A stretch of 64,000 bases of DNA from Actinosynnema pretiosum. GTDB lineage: Bacteria > Actinomycetota > Actinomycetes > Mycobacteriales > Pseudonocardiaceae. This document shows, piece after piece, positions 1-7,771 of this stretch. Numbering within the stretch: the stretch's first letter is position 1; each line of letters opens with the position of its first letter. The notes beneath the pieces were generated by a model, which had not been told where the DNA came from, did not search any database, and worked only from the letters and a program-made list of their open reading frames with translations. The stretch is from contig NZ_JAMTCF010000008.1 in the NCBI RefSeq assembly GCF_024171695.1, forward strand, positions 180,338 to 244,337, written 5' to 3'. Both the position numbers and the translations under genes were made by a program.

Positions 1-293
1 GAGTACGTGTGCACCACCAGCGAGACCCGCCCGCCCGGCCGCAGCGCCGCCTCGCGCTCGCCGTCCACCAGCGACAGCGGCTCGGGGACGAAGTCCAGCT
101 CCGAGGCCAGCCAGTTGACCAGATCGTGGTCGAACCCGCTGCGCCTGGTCTCCGCGTCGACGGTGTTCCAGCCGGGCGAGCTGGGGGCGACGCCGACGTA
201 GACGCGGTCGGGGAACAGGGGAGCGGGCTCCGAGCAGCCCACGACGAGCGCGACCACCGCCGCGAGCGCGACCACCGCGCGCCGGTCAACCAC
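1..293 (-). CDS. Solute-binding lipoprotein, amino-acid type (family 3), 3' end missing
   Basis: Only the N-terminal 97 codons lie in the window. Translation from the GTG at 293 gives a short basic N-terminus, a hydrophobic stretch and a lipobox ending VVGC (Cys20), so the product is exported and lipidated. The mature start (DRVYVGVAPSSPGW, then SGFDHDLVNWLASEL) matches the opening of periplasmic-type amino-acid binding proteins of SBP family 3, which bind a polar solute for an ABC importer. The start overlaps the stop of the small gene upstream (288-286), which suggests translational coupling. No transporter partner is visible because the gene runs off the left edge. The family call rests on this short segment only. 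Confidence 0.6.
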   Translation of the reverse strand, partial: MVDRRAVVALAAVVALVVGCSEPAPLFPDRVYVGVAPSSPGWNTVDAETRRSGFDHDLVNWLASELDFVPEPLSLVDGEREAALRPGGRVSLVVHTY

Positions 294-540
294 GGGAAGC
301 CTCCTGGGGGACCTGGAGCACCACGGGATCGCCTTCGATCCGGACCTCGCAGGCCCGGTCCTCCTCGGCGTAGCGCAACCCGATCCGCACCTGCACCCGC
401 TGTCCGTCGTCCTCCAGCTCCAGCGCGACCCGCTCGCCCGTCCGCCCGACCGCCTCGCGCGTCGTCCTCCCGTCCAGCAGCAGCGCGTAGCGCAACTCGC
501 CCACCTCCTCGCAGCAACCGGTCGGATCGGCGTTCTCCAC
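286..540 (-). CDS. Small uncharacterised protein
   Basis: An 84-residue acidic protein beginning at GTG 540, with an in-frame TTG at 546 as an alternative. A G-rich tract (about 551-556) sits at ribosome-binding distance of the GTG. It has a CC pair near the N-terminus and an alternating hydrophobic/charged pattern (LRYALLLDG, VALELEDDG, VVLQVPQ) that suggests a small beta-rich soluble domain. There is no signal peptide or membrane segment. Its stop overlaps the start of the lipoprotein gene by a few bases, so the two are probably co-transcribed. I do not recognise the family. Confidence 0.5.
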   Translation of the reverse strand: MENADPTGCCEEVGELRYALLLDGRTTREAVGRTGERVALELEDDGQRVQVRIGLRYAEEDRACEVRIEGDPVVLQVPQEASRG

Positions 541-888
541 GCGCAATCACCCCCTCGCCGCCCTGCGCGGGCAGGAAACCAGTATCCGGAAAATTCCTGC
601 CGGTGACCTCGGATTCGCCGGGGTCGGCCGAGTTGTTACGCGGGCGTGGGGAACGATCTCCAGGGGGTGCTCGATTCCAGGTCAGCGGGCATGAGTGCGG
701 ATCTCGTCGGCTTTTGCGGAACGATCGGGTGCATATCCCTCCGAACGTTTCGACCGTTCTTTTGCGGGACCGTCCGAAAACGTTAGTTGTGAAACATATT
801 CGCTGATCCGGGGCCTGTGAAATGCCCTTATGATCGCCTTGCGGCGAGGTCACCCGGAATCGCCGTCCGGGGGGAGCGGAGGTGGTCG
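541..888. other. Intergenic region between divergent genes
   Basis: About 350 bases with no supported gene. The part from 715 to 810 is clearly less GC-rich than the surroundings and probably holds promoters for the flanking divergent genes. It contains a short inverted pair, GAACG...CGTTC, near 751-767. No terminator or RNA gene is seen. Confidence 0.4.
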
Positions 889-1488
889 GTGTCCAGCCCG
901 TGGCGGGTCGAGGGGGAGCGGGTGTGGCGGATGGGGAACCGGTTGCCGCGCGCCGACGCGGCGACCTTCCGGGTGCTCAGCTTCTCGTTCGCCCGCGATG
1001 CCGAGCGGGTGTGGACGCCGTGGCACCGGGTCAAGGCGGACGCCGCCACGTTCCGCGCGCTCGACCGGGGGGTCGTGCACGACGACCTCGGGGAGCCCGT
1101 CGCGCACGGCTACGGGGCCGACCGGGACGCCGTCGTGTTCTCGGCGGGCGTCGACCGGCCGGTGCGCGTGGCGGGCGCCGAGGTCGCCACGTTCCTGTCG
1201 CTGGGCGGGTTCTTCGGGCACGACGCGCGCTCCTGCTACGCACACGGCAGGCTGCTGCGCGGCGCCGACCCCGGTGACTGGCGGATCGTCGACCAGCGGA
1301 TGCTCTACTCCACCTCGGGTGGCCGGGTCTACCACGCGTGGCGGCCGGTGCCCGCCGACGCGCGCACGTTCAGCACGCTCACCGTGACCAGCGCGGGCAG
1401 GCTCCGGCAGGTCGCCCGCGACGCCGAGTGGTTCTACCTGGACGGGGAGCCGGTGTCCGAGCGGGAGCTGGCGGAGCGGTTGCGGTGA
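889..1488 (+). CDS. DKNYY-repeat protein
   Basis: A 199-residue protein made of repeated units in which an Asp/Ala-Asp-x-x-Thr-Phe-x-x-Leu phrase alternates with a Trp/Tyr strand (RADAATFRVL, KADAATFRAL, PADARTFSTL, DAEWFYLDGEPV). This is the pattern of the DKNYY family, whose function is unknown. I start it at GTG 889 because GGAGCGGAGG (873-882) lies just upstream and the first repeat begins about ten residues later. An upstream in-frame GTG at 817 would add 24 residues without a ribosome-binding site. No signal peptide is seen, so it is probably cytoplasmic. The gene is convergent with the M28 peptidase, with only 7 bases between. Confidence 0.6.
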   Translation: MSSPWRVEGERVWRMGNRLPRADAATFRVLSFSFARDAERVWTPWHRVKADAATFRALDRGVVHDDLGEPVAHGYGADRDAVVFSAGVDRPVRVAGAEVATFLSLGGFFGHDARSCYAHGRLLRGADPGDWRIVDQRMLYSTSGGRVYHAWRPVPADARTFSTLTVTSAGRLRQVARDAEWFYLDGEPVSERELAERLR

Positions 1489-1495
1489 CCGGGAT

Positions 1496-3736
1496 TCAGA
1501 GGCGCACCACGACCCGCGTCAGCGTCCCGTCGTACGCCCGCGACCCCGACTGCACCGGCAGCTCACCCGCGGGCCTCGGCGGCAGCAGCGCGGCGACCTC
1601 GGCGGGCAGCCCCACCCGGTGGTCGGTGACCGCCAGCTCCGCCCCGACCGGGCACTCCAGCTCGAACCCGTCGCCCTGCCCGTAGAACTCCACCACCCCG
1701 GCGGGCAGGTCCCGCCCGCCCGACCGGCACCCGGCGGGCGCCACGACCTGCGTGCGCCACACCCCGTCACCCGGCCGCACGCTCACCCGAGCGATCGAGT
1801 CCCCGGTCGCCACCTCCACCTCCGGCGGGGCCAGCAGCCCGCCGGGCGCGGGCGCGCGCAGCAGCGGGCCGGTCAGCATCGGGAAGTCCTCCTTCAGCAG
1901 CACCCCGCGCTCCGGCCGCTCGCCCAGCGCGTTCCACGTCCACGCGCTGACCTCCGGGTCGCCGGACAGCCACGACCCGCTGCCCCGGTCGTCCAGGTGG
2001 AGCAGCGCCGTGCGCAACGTCGGCTCCGCCCGCTGCACGCCCACCACGACCAGCCCGACCGCGACCACCGCCGCCCCCAGCCCGGTCCAGCCCCGCGCGG
2101 GCAGCCGGACCAGCAGCGGGACCAGCAGCACCCCGGCGACCCCGGCCAACCCGATCCCGGCGACCAGCAGCGGCGTGCCCAGCGCCACCAGCAGCGTCCC
2201 CACCACCGGTGGGAACAGCGCGGCGGCCACCAGCGGGGCCAGCGCCTCCAGCAGGTCGGAACCGCCCTCCACGGAACCGCCCTCCACGGGACCGTCCCGC
2301 AGCGCCGCCCACCACAGCGCGGGCAGCCCGGCCAGCAGCGGCCACTGCACCAACCAGGTCGCCCCCGGCACCAGCACCGCCGCCGCCACCAGCGGCAGCG
2401 CGCCCAGCAGCAGACCGCCCGCCACCAGCTCGCCCGGCCGCCGCCCGCGCAGCAACCGCGCCGCCACCAGCAGCGCCGCCAGCCCCAGCACGCAGAACCC
2501 GGCGGTGAACCAGCCCGGCTCGGCCGGGTTGTCCAGCGCCGCGAACTCCACCCTCGGCTGCGCCTTGGCCACCACCCGCCAGCCCAGCAGCGCGGCCACC
2601 GCCGCCGCCACCACCGCGCCCAGCAGCACCGCGAACACCCGCAGCACCCCGGTCGCGGAGAGCCCGCCGCGCCGCGCCCCCACCACGACCCCGGCGACCA
2701 GGCCCAGCACCGTCACCGCCGCCAGCCCCACCGCGAACCACACCGGGTAGCTCACCTGCACCCGCGAGAACAGGTCGAAGTAGACCGCGTCCCCACCCGC
2801 GAACCCCGAGGCCACCAGCCCCGGATCGGCGTTCCCCAGCGCCCGCACCAGCCCCAGCACGGTCTCCCCGTGGTGCTGCAGGCTGCCCTCGTCCAACCCG
2901 TCCGGGGTGTCCTCGATCGAGTGGTAGTCCTCGACGTGCTCGATGAACGCGCTGTTCAGCCCGTTCGCGCCCACGTCGGTGAACACGGTGAAGTCGCTGT
3001 AGTTCGGCATCAGCCGGTACACCTCCTTCGCGAGCGAGTTCCCGATCGGCCTGCTGCTCGCCCCCGCGAACGCCGCAACCAGCGGGCCGTTGCCCGCGCC
3101 GGTCTCGAACATCCACACCGGACCGCCGCTGCCGCGCGCCTCGAAGTTCAGCACCGCCGAGAACCCGGCCACGCCGTGCCGGTCCACGAACGCCCGCGCG
3201 CCCACCGACCCGGTCTCCTCGCCGTCGGTGAACAGGAACACCACGTCGTCGCGCACCCCGCCGGACGCCCCCAGCGCCCGGATCGCCTCCAGCATCGCCG
3301 CGACCGCCGCGCCGTCGTCGGCCGCGCCGGGACCGGTCGGCACCGAGTCGTGGTGCGCCACCACCAGCAGCGCCCGCCCGCCGGGCGCGGTCCCCGGCAC
3401 CCGCGCCACCACGTTGTGCACGACCGCGTCCCTGGTCACGCCCCGCTCGGGCAGCTCGACCAGCACCCGGTCGGTCTCCTCCACGACCTCGGCGCCGTGC
3501 CCGCGCGCGATCCCGGCGATCACCGAGCGCACCCGCGCGTTCTCCGCGCTGCCGATCGGGTGAGGGCGCTGGGCGATCTCCCGCAGGTGCGCCACCGCCC
3601 GCCCGGACGAGAAGTCCCCGGCGGGCGCGTCCGCCGCCACCGGCTCCGGCGGGCGGAACGCCAGCACCGACAGGACGCCCACCGCGGCGACCACCAGCAG
3701 CAGGGACAGGACGCGGAGCAGCCGCACGCCGACCAT
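1496..3736 (-). CDS. Membrane-bound M28-family metallopeptidase
   Basis: A 746-residue protein. An N-terminal membrane segment (about residues 5-26) is followed by an extracytoplasmic M28 aminopeptidase-like domain with the expected two-zinc site: HHD (128-130), DD (140-141), the catalytic pair EE (173-174), E199, and H272 in YHSIEDT. A polytopic region with roughly seven hydrophobic helices (about 335-560) and a C-terminal beta-rich extracytoplasmic domain come next. This matches the layout of Fxna/Pff1-type M28 peptidases. It should cleave N-terminal residues from peptides outside the membrane; the natural substrate is not evident. The start is ATG at 3736. It appears monocistronic, with a terminator-bounded gene upstream. 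Confidence 0.85.
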   Translation of the reverse strand: MVGVRLLRVLSLLLVVAAVGVLSVLAFRPPEPVAADAPAGDFSSGRAVAHLREIAQRPHPIGSAENARVRSVIAGIARGHGAEVVEETDRVLVELPERGVTRDAVVHNVVARVPGTAPGGRALLVVAHHDSVPTGPGAADDGAAVAAMLEAIRALGASGGVRDDVVFLFTDGEETGSVGARAFVDRHGVAGFSAVLNFEARGSGGPVWMFETGAGNGPLVAAFAGASSRPIGNSLAKEVYRLMPNYSDFTVFTDVGANGLNSAFIEHVEDYHSIEDTPDGLDEGSLQHHGETVLGLVRALGNADPGLVASGFAGGDAVYFDLFSRVQVSYPVWFAVGLAAVTVLGLVAGVVVGARRGGLSATGVLRVFAVLLGAVVAAAVAALLGWRVVAKAQPRVEFAALDNPAEPGWFTAGFCVLGLAALLVAARLLRGRRPGELVAGGLLLGALPLVAAAVLVPGATWLVQWPLLAGLPALWWAALRDGPVEGGSVEGGSDLLEALAPLVAAALFPPVVGTLLVALGTPLLVAGIGLAGVAGVLLVPLLVRLPARGWTGLGAAVVAVGLVVVGVQRAEPTLRTALLHLDDRGSGSWLSGDPEVSAWTWNALGERPERGVLLKEDFPMLTGPLLRAPAPGGLLAPPEVEVATGDSIARVSVRPGDGVWRTQVVAPAGCRSGGRDLPAGVVEFYGQGDGFELECPVGAELAVTDHRVGLPAEVAALLPPRPAGELPVQSGSRAYDGTLTRVVVRL

Positions 3737-3815
3737 CCGGCGACCCTAGTGCCGCCCGCGCCCCCGACCGGGCGGCCCGGCGTTCACAGCTGCGGAGAAC
3801 CCTGCACACCCCGCA

Positions 3816-3837
3816 ACCACCCTCCCTTAAGGGTGGT
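3816..3837 (-). terminator. Hairpin directly after the cyclase-like gene
   Basis: An inverted repeat with 8-bp arms ACCACCCT/AGGGTGGT around a 6-base loop starts at the stop codon of the minus-strand gene ending at 3837. It has no T-run, as is usual for high-GC actinobacterial terminators. Confidence 0.55.
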
Positions 3838-4925
3838 CACTCGTCCGTGGGGACGCGCAGCCAGGCAGGCGCGCTGAAGCCCTTCTCCGGGACCTCCACC
3901 AGCGCCCGGTGGAACCCCGACAGCCCCGCTCCCGGCGCGGTCGCCTCCCGGTGCAGCCCGTCGGACAGGGCGAGCGCGTGGTCGACCCTGGGCGCGTCGC
4001 GCAGCGCCTCGCGCAGGACCCGCGAGTCCACCAGCCGGTTCACCGCGATCGTGGCGTCGCCGACCCACCCGTTCACGCCCGGCTCGACCACGCCCCGGTC
4101 CAGCGCGACCCGCAGCCGCAGCCGGGAGTGCGCGTCCAACCCGAGGTTCACCCTCCGCAGCGCCAGCGCGAAGCCCTCCACCAGCCGGGGGACCGCCGTC
4201 AGGGGGTCCAACCCGGAGGGCAGCACGGCGAACTGCCCGTCCCCGGCCTTCTGCCTGGCCACCGCCGACTCCTCCACGCCCGCGTGCGCGAGCACCACCC
4301 GCAGCACCTCCACGAACCGCTGCTGCGCCACCTTGGCCTCGGCGGGCGTGAACCGGCTGTACCGCTCCACGTCCGCGACCAGGCACAACCGCTCGGCCCG
4401 GCCGGAGGCGACCCGCGCGGACGGCGCGACGGGCGAGGCCGCCGGGTCGGCGGGCAGCACCAGCGGGAACACCCACGGCACGTCGGCGGTGGCGTGCCCG
4501 AGCGGCCCGCGCCCGAGCCCGCCCAGCCGGGGCCGCAGGTAGGAGGCGTCGAGCCGCAGCGCGAGCCGCACCTCGCGCTCCTCGCGCGTGGACGGCACCA
4601 CGAGCCGCAACCGCAGCGGCCCACCCGGCAGGCCGGGCCCGGCGAAGTCGCCCGCGTACCAGGTGAACCGGCTGCCGCCGATCCCGGACACCCGGACCCC
4701 GGCGGGCCCGTCCAACCCCACCGCCGCCGTGTCGGGCGACAGCTCGCCGCGCACGAACGCCACCGCGTACCGCCACCCGCGCGGCAGCGCGCCGAGCTCG
4801 AACACCAGCTCGACCGCCACCGTGCCGTCCGGGCCGAGCCGGGCGGTCGGCACGCAGTCCACGGGCGCCACCCCGAGCCGTCGCGCCCCGACCAGCACGC
4901 GCCGCCGGGCGTGCGGCCGGGTCAC
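3837..4925 (-). CDS. Class III nucleotide cyclase-like protein with N-terminal beta-rich domain
   Basis: 362 residues from the GTG at 4925, which overlaps the preceding stop as GTGA. Residues 10-140 form a beta-rich domain I cannot name. Residues 180-355 read as a class III cyclase-like fold: VADVERYS with Asp185, QKAGDGQFAVLPSG with Asp229, and GWVGDATIAVNRLVDS (287-301). Both metal-binding Asp positions are kept, but the downstream base-recognition and transition-state positions deviate from true adenylate cyclases. The domain may bind a nucleotide rather than make one. Similar stand-alone domains occur in actinobacterial NTP-dependent conflict systems (for example CATRA-C); that link is from memory. 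It is coupled to the NUDIX-like gene and followed by a hairpin. Confidence 0.65.
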   Translation of the reverse strand: MTRPHARRRVLVGARRLGVAPVDCVPTARLGPDGTVAVELVFELGALPRGWRYAVAFVRGELSPDTAAVGLDGPAGVRVSGIGGSRFTWYAGDFAGPGLPGGPLRLRLVVPSTREEREVRLALRLDASYLRPRLGGLGRGPLGHATADVPWVFPLVLPADPAASPVAPSARVASGRAERLCLVADVERYSRFTPAEAKVAQQRFVEVLRVVLAHAGVEESAVARQKAGDGQFAVLPSGLDPLTAVPRLVEGFALALRRVNLGLDAHSRLRLRVALDRGVVEPGVNGWVGDATIAVNRLVDSRVLREALRDAPRVDHALALSDGLHREATAPGAGLSGFHRALVEVPEKGFSAPAWLRVPTDE

Positions 4926-6796
4926 CGGGCACACCCCGCGCGCGCCGCAGGCCCTCCGCCCGGTGACCACCGGACGCGCGGCACCCGCCTGGCGGGTGCA
5001 GGGGCGGCGGGCGGTGGGGATGCGGGTGTCGGGGCGGCGGGTGCCGGGGATGCGGGTGTCGGGGCGGCGGGTGCCGGGGATGCGGGTGTCGGGGCGGCGG
5101 GTGCCAGGGAGGCGGGTGTCGGGGCGGCGGGTGCCAGGGAGGCGGGCGGCGGAGAGGCGGGGGGTGATGCGGCGGAGGGCTGACCGGCCGCTGTCCGACT
5201 GCCCGTCGCCGGACCACCGGTCATCTCGGGGCCGAGGGCCCGCGCCTCGGTCCGCGCCCGCCGGTCGGCCGGCGCGGGGACCGTGCTCACCCCGGTCGCG
5301 GTCAGAACCGGTGGTCCTTCCGGTGAGATCAAGCCGATTCGTCGGGCTTGCCGGGCCAAGAACGTCCGATCGGGCAGATCCAGAAGTGCCCTCGACGCCA
5401 GAACGGGACCCGGAACCGGCCTGGACGCCGAATCCGCCACCACCCCTGAGCCCGCCACCGCCCCTGAGTCCGCTGCCACCCCTGAGTCCGCCACCACCCC
5501 CGAGCCCGCCGCCCCTGAGTCCACTGCCGCCCCTGAATCCGCCACCGTCCTCGGGCTCCCCACCACGCCCGGACCCACGTCCAGGCAGCCGCCCGATCCC
5601 GACGCCGAGCCCGGCTCCGCCTCTCGGATCGTCACCTGTGCGCCTGAGTCGGGTCGGATTGCCGTCGAATCGCCCGGTTCTGCCTCCTGGATCGCCGCTC
5701 GTGCGCCTGAGCGGGGTCCGATCGTCGTCGAATCGCCCGATCCCGCCTCCTGGATCGCCGCTCGTGCGCCTGAGCGAGGTCCGATCGACACCGAATCGCC
5801 CGGTTCTGCCTCCCGGATTGCTACTCGTGCGCCTGAGTCGGGTCGGGTCGTCGCTGAATCGCCCGGTTCCGCCCCTCGGATCGCCACCTGTGCGCCTGAG
5901 CGAGTTCCGGTCGTCGCTGAATCGCCCGATCTCGCCTCCCGGATTGCGGCTCGTGCGCCTGAGCGGGGTCCGTTCGTCGCCGAACCGCCCGATACCGCCT
6001 CCCGGATCGCCGCTCGTGCGCCTGAGTCGGGTCCGATCGCCGTCGAACCGCCCGGTTCCAACCCCCGAATCGCCGTCCGCACGCCGGAACCCGCCCCCTC
6101 CGCCGCCCCCGCGTCCCACCCCACCGCCGCGTGCGCGGTCACCAGCGCCGCTCCCGCCCGGCCGCGCGCGACCTGCTCCTCGGTCGCCACCAGCACCTCC
6201 CGCGCGGTCGGGTCCGCCGCCAGTTCCAGCAGCCGGTCGCGGAGGCGGTGCGCTTGCGCGTCCACGCACACCAGCTCGTGGTGCTCCCGGTGCCGCAGTC
6301 GCCGGTGCGGGCTGTCCGGCACCGGTTCCGGGCCCAGGACCTGGGCGCCGAGCGGGGCGAAGCCCGCCGACGCCACGTCCTCCGCCAGGTCGGCCGCGCC
6401 CAGCGCGGTCAGGGTCGAGGACAGCGCCCGGCGCAGGCACTCGGCCGCGTCCTCCCGGTAGGCGCCGCTGTCGAACCACCGCCGCAGCTCCGCCAGCGAG
6501 CGCGCGGGCACCTCCCCGGCCAGCTCCGCCAGCGGCCCCGGCCCCCAGCCCGCCCACCGCTGTCCCCGGAAGCCCAGGTCGCGCAGCACGTCGGACGCGG
6601 GCGGGTGGCAGCGCAGCACGTCGCCGACCGGGCCGAACACCCCGCGCTCCGCCCGCTGCTCGAACAGCACCTGCGATCCGCCCGCCCTGATCCGCAGCAC
6701 CGCCGAGAACGACACCCGCACCATCCGGGGCCCGCCCGCCGCCCAGCCCCCCGGCGCCCGCCCGCCGCCCCTGTTCGTCGTCCGCTGCGCAGGCAT
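4922..6796 (-). CDS. NUDIX-like (SMODS-associated type) sensor protein with repeat-built tail
   Basis: 624 residues from ATG 6796; an alternative ATG lies at 6724. Residues 26-135 (VRVSFSAVLRIRAGG, GVFGPVGDVL, LRRWFDSGAYREDAAECL) resemble the SMODS-associated NUDIX domain (Sa_NUDIX), a proposed nucleotide-signal sensor. The Nudix box is degenerate: after RED the run ECLRRALSSTLTALG lacks the REUxEE acidic pair, so binding is likelier than hydrolysis. A helical stretch (170-225) follows, then seven 21-residue repeats (GPRSGARAAIREA-type, about 240-395), an Asp-Ser-Gly-Ala-rich stretch, and ten-residue Ala-Pro repeats near the C-terminus. The stop overlaps the start of the cyclase-like gene. 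The family assignment is from motif memory and the tail is low-complexity, so its exact role is unknown. Confidence 0.6.
   Translation of the reverse strand: MPAQRTTNRGGGRAPGGWAAGGPRMVRVSFSAVLRIRAGGSQVLFEQRAERGVFGPVGDVLRCHPPASDVLRDLGFRGQRWAGWGPGPLAELAGEVPARSLAELRRWFDSGAYREDAAECLRRALSSTLTALGAADLAEDVASAGFAPLGAQVLGPEPVPDSPHRRLRHREHHELVCVDAQAHRLRDRLLELAADPTAREVLVATEEQVARGRAGAALVTAHAAVGWDAGAAEGAGSGVRTAIRGLEPGGSTAIGPDSGARAAIREAVSGGSATNGPRSGARAAIREARSGDSATTGTRSGAQVAIRGAEPGDSATTRPDSGARVAIREAEPGDSVSIGPRSGARAAIQEAGSGDSTTIGPRSGARAAIQEAEPGDSTAIRPDSGAQVTIREAEPGSASGSGGCLDVGPGVVGSPRTVADSGAAVDSGAAGSGVVADSGVAADSGAVAGSGVVADSASRPVPGPVLASRALLDLPDRTFLARQARRIGLISPEGPPVLTATGVSTVPAPADRRARTEARALGPEMTGGPATGSRTAAGQPSAASPPASPPPASLAPAAPTPASLAPAAPTPASPAPAAPTPASPAPAAPTPASPPPAAPAPARRVPRVRWSPGGGPAARAGCAR
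5011..5160. repeat. Tandem 30-bp repeat, five units
   Basis: Five contiguous 30-base units of the form GTGCCGGGGATGCGGGTGTC + GGGGCGGCGG, with the outer units slightly diverged. They are in frame with the minus-strand gene and encode ten-residue Ala-Pro units (PAPAAPTPAS-like) at its C-terminus. Confidence 0.9.
5642..6082. repeat. Tandem 63-bp repeat, seven units
   Basis: The string GCCTGAG recurs at 5642, 5705, 5768, 5831, 5894, 5957 and 6020, a strict 63-base period. Each unit encodes a 21-residue repeat on the minus strand. Units differ mainly at a few positions. There are no unique spacers, so this is an intragenic minisatellite, not a CRISPR array. A shorter irregular Ser/Asp/Gly-Ala repeat follows at about 5440-5545. 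Confidence 0.9.
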
Positions 6797-7183
6797 GCCC
6801 ACCGCGACCAGCCCCCTCCCGCTCGTGCATCCGGAGAACACCCCCTGAAAACGTTTGCCAGGGTGCAGTGTGCACCGGGTGGGGGAATTTGTGGGACCTC
6901 GGCGCAGAACGTCCACTAAGTGGCCGGGAATTGTCCTTTAGGCGTGTTTACGGGTCGCCGCAGGTGGCTGGGGGTGTGCGCCGCCGTGCTGCTGCTTTCG
7001 GACGTTGTCGCAGGTGGTGGCGGTGGCCGTGGCGGTGGCCAGATCGTGGCCAATGCCTTGCCAGATCGCTGCCAGGTGTTCTGCATCGCCCTCTGATGCT
7101 TTACCGTCGAACGCGCCGGCCTTTCTGGTTGTCCACGAATTGGCCGCCTTGTGGGGGTTTGGGAAACGCGGCCGAGTGGTTTC
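6797..7183. other. Divergent intergenic region
   Basis: About 390 bases between the minus-strand NUDIX-sensor gene and the plus-strand Nudix hydrolase. No convincing coding frame is seen. GCCAGATCG occurs twice 30 bases apart (near 7038 and 7068) next to a GGTGGC-rich tract. Promoters for both flanking genes are expected here. Confidence 0.4.
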
Positions 7184-7771
7184 ATGGTGGGCATGGTGGC
7201 TGAATTCGCGGACGGGGCAGGGGCCCTGGTGGTGTGGCAGCGGCTGACCACGGAGGTGGTGCGGCGGGGAGAGGCGTTCGACCTGGTCGAGGACGTGGTG
7301 CTGCGGCCGGACGGTGAGCGCGAGGTGAAGGCGCACGTCGTGGTGCCGCCCTCGGTGGCGGTGCTTGCGCTGGACGAGCGGGACCGGGTGCTGCTCACCC
7401 GGCAGTGGGCCTACCCGCACCGCTGCACCCAGTGGCGGCTGCCCGGCGGCCCGGTCGCGCCTGCCGACGCGGACCCGGACGCCGCCGCGCGCCGGGAGCT
7501 GCTGGAGCGCACCGGGCTGGAGGCGGACGGGTGGGAGCGGGTCGGGGTGGTGCACGGAGCGGACAGCGTGACCGACCACGCCGAGCACCTCTACCTGGCC
7601 ACCGGGCTGCGCGAGCGCGCCGAGGGCGGGGGAGCGGTGTGGCGACCGGCGTTCGACCGCGCGCTGGAGCTGGTGGACCGGGGCGCGATCCCGCACGCGG
7701 GCAGTGCGCACGCCCTGCTCGCCGTGGCACTGCGCCGCACCCGGCGGCGTGGGGGACTGGAGGTGGCGTGA
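7184..7771 (+). CDS. Nudix hydrolase with degenerate Nudix box
   Basis: 195 residues from ATG 7184; a second ATG at 7193 is equally plausible, and neither has a strong ribosome-binding site. The fold is that of ADP-ribose pyrophosphatase-like Nudix enzymes: VPPSVAVLALDERDRVLL, QWRLPGG, then AARRELLERTGLEA. Compared with GX5EX7REUXEEXGU, the first Glu is Ala and the second Glu of the EE pair is Arg, while RE, one Glu and GL remain. Metal binding may be weakened or the substrate altered. It sits divergently next to the NUDIX-sensor/cyclase pair, which could be chance or a functional link in nucleotide metabolism. Confidence 0.75.
   Translation: MVGMVAEFADGAGALVVWQRLTTEVVRRGEAFDLVEDVVLRPDGEREVKAHVVVPPSVAVLALDERDRVLLTRQWAYPHRCTQWRLPGGPVAPADADPDAAARRELLERTGLEADGWERVGVVHGADSVTDHAEHLYLATGLRERAEGGGAVWRPAFDRALELVDRGAIPHAGSAHALLAVALRRTRRRGGLEVA

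Noticed and set aside
1619-3877. Very long open frame on the plus strand (over 700 codons) opposite the M28 peptidase
   Set aside because: Its translation is rich in Arg/His/Gln/Pro with no domain. It is the usual antisense shadow of a high-GC gene whose minus-strand product has clear catalytic motifs.
5642-6082. CRISPR array
   Set aside because: The 63-bp units are contiguous, lack unique spacers, and encode a regular protein repeat.
3784-6875. Longer minus-strand frames through the repeat region as single proteins of about 480 or 1000 residues
   Set aside because: Only the frame running to 4922 carries the NUDIX-like domain and only the frame from 4925 carries the cyclase-like domain. The other continuations are low-complexity shadows.
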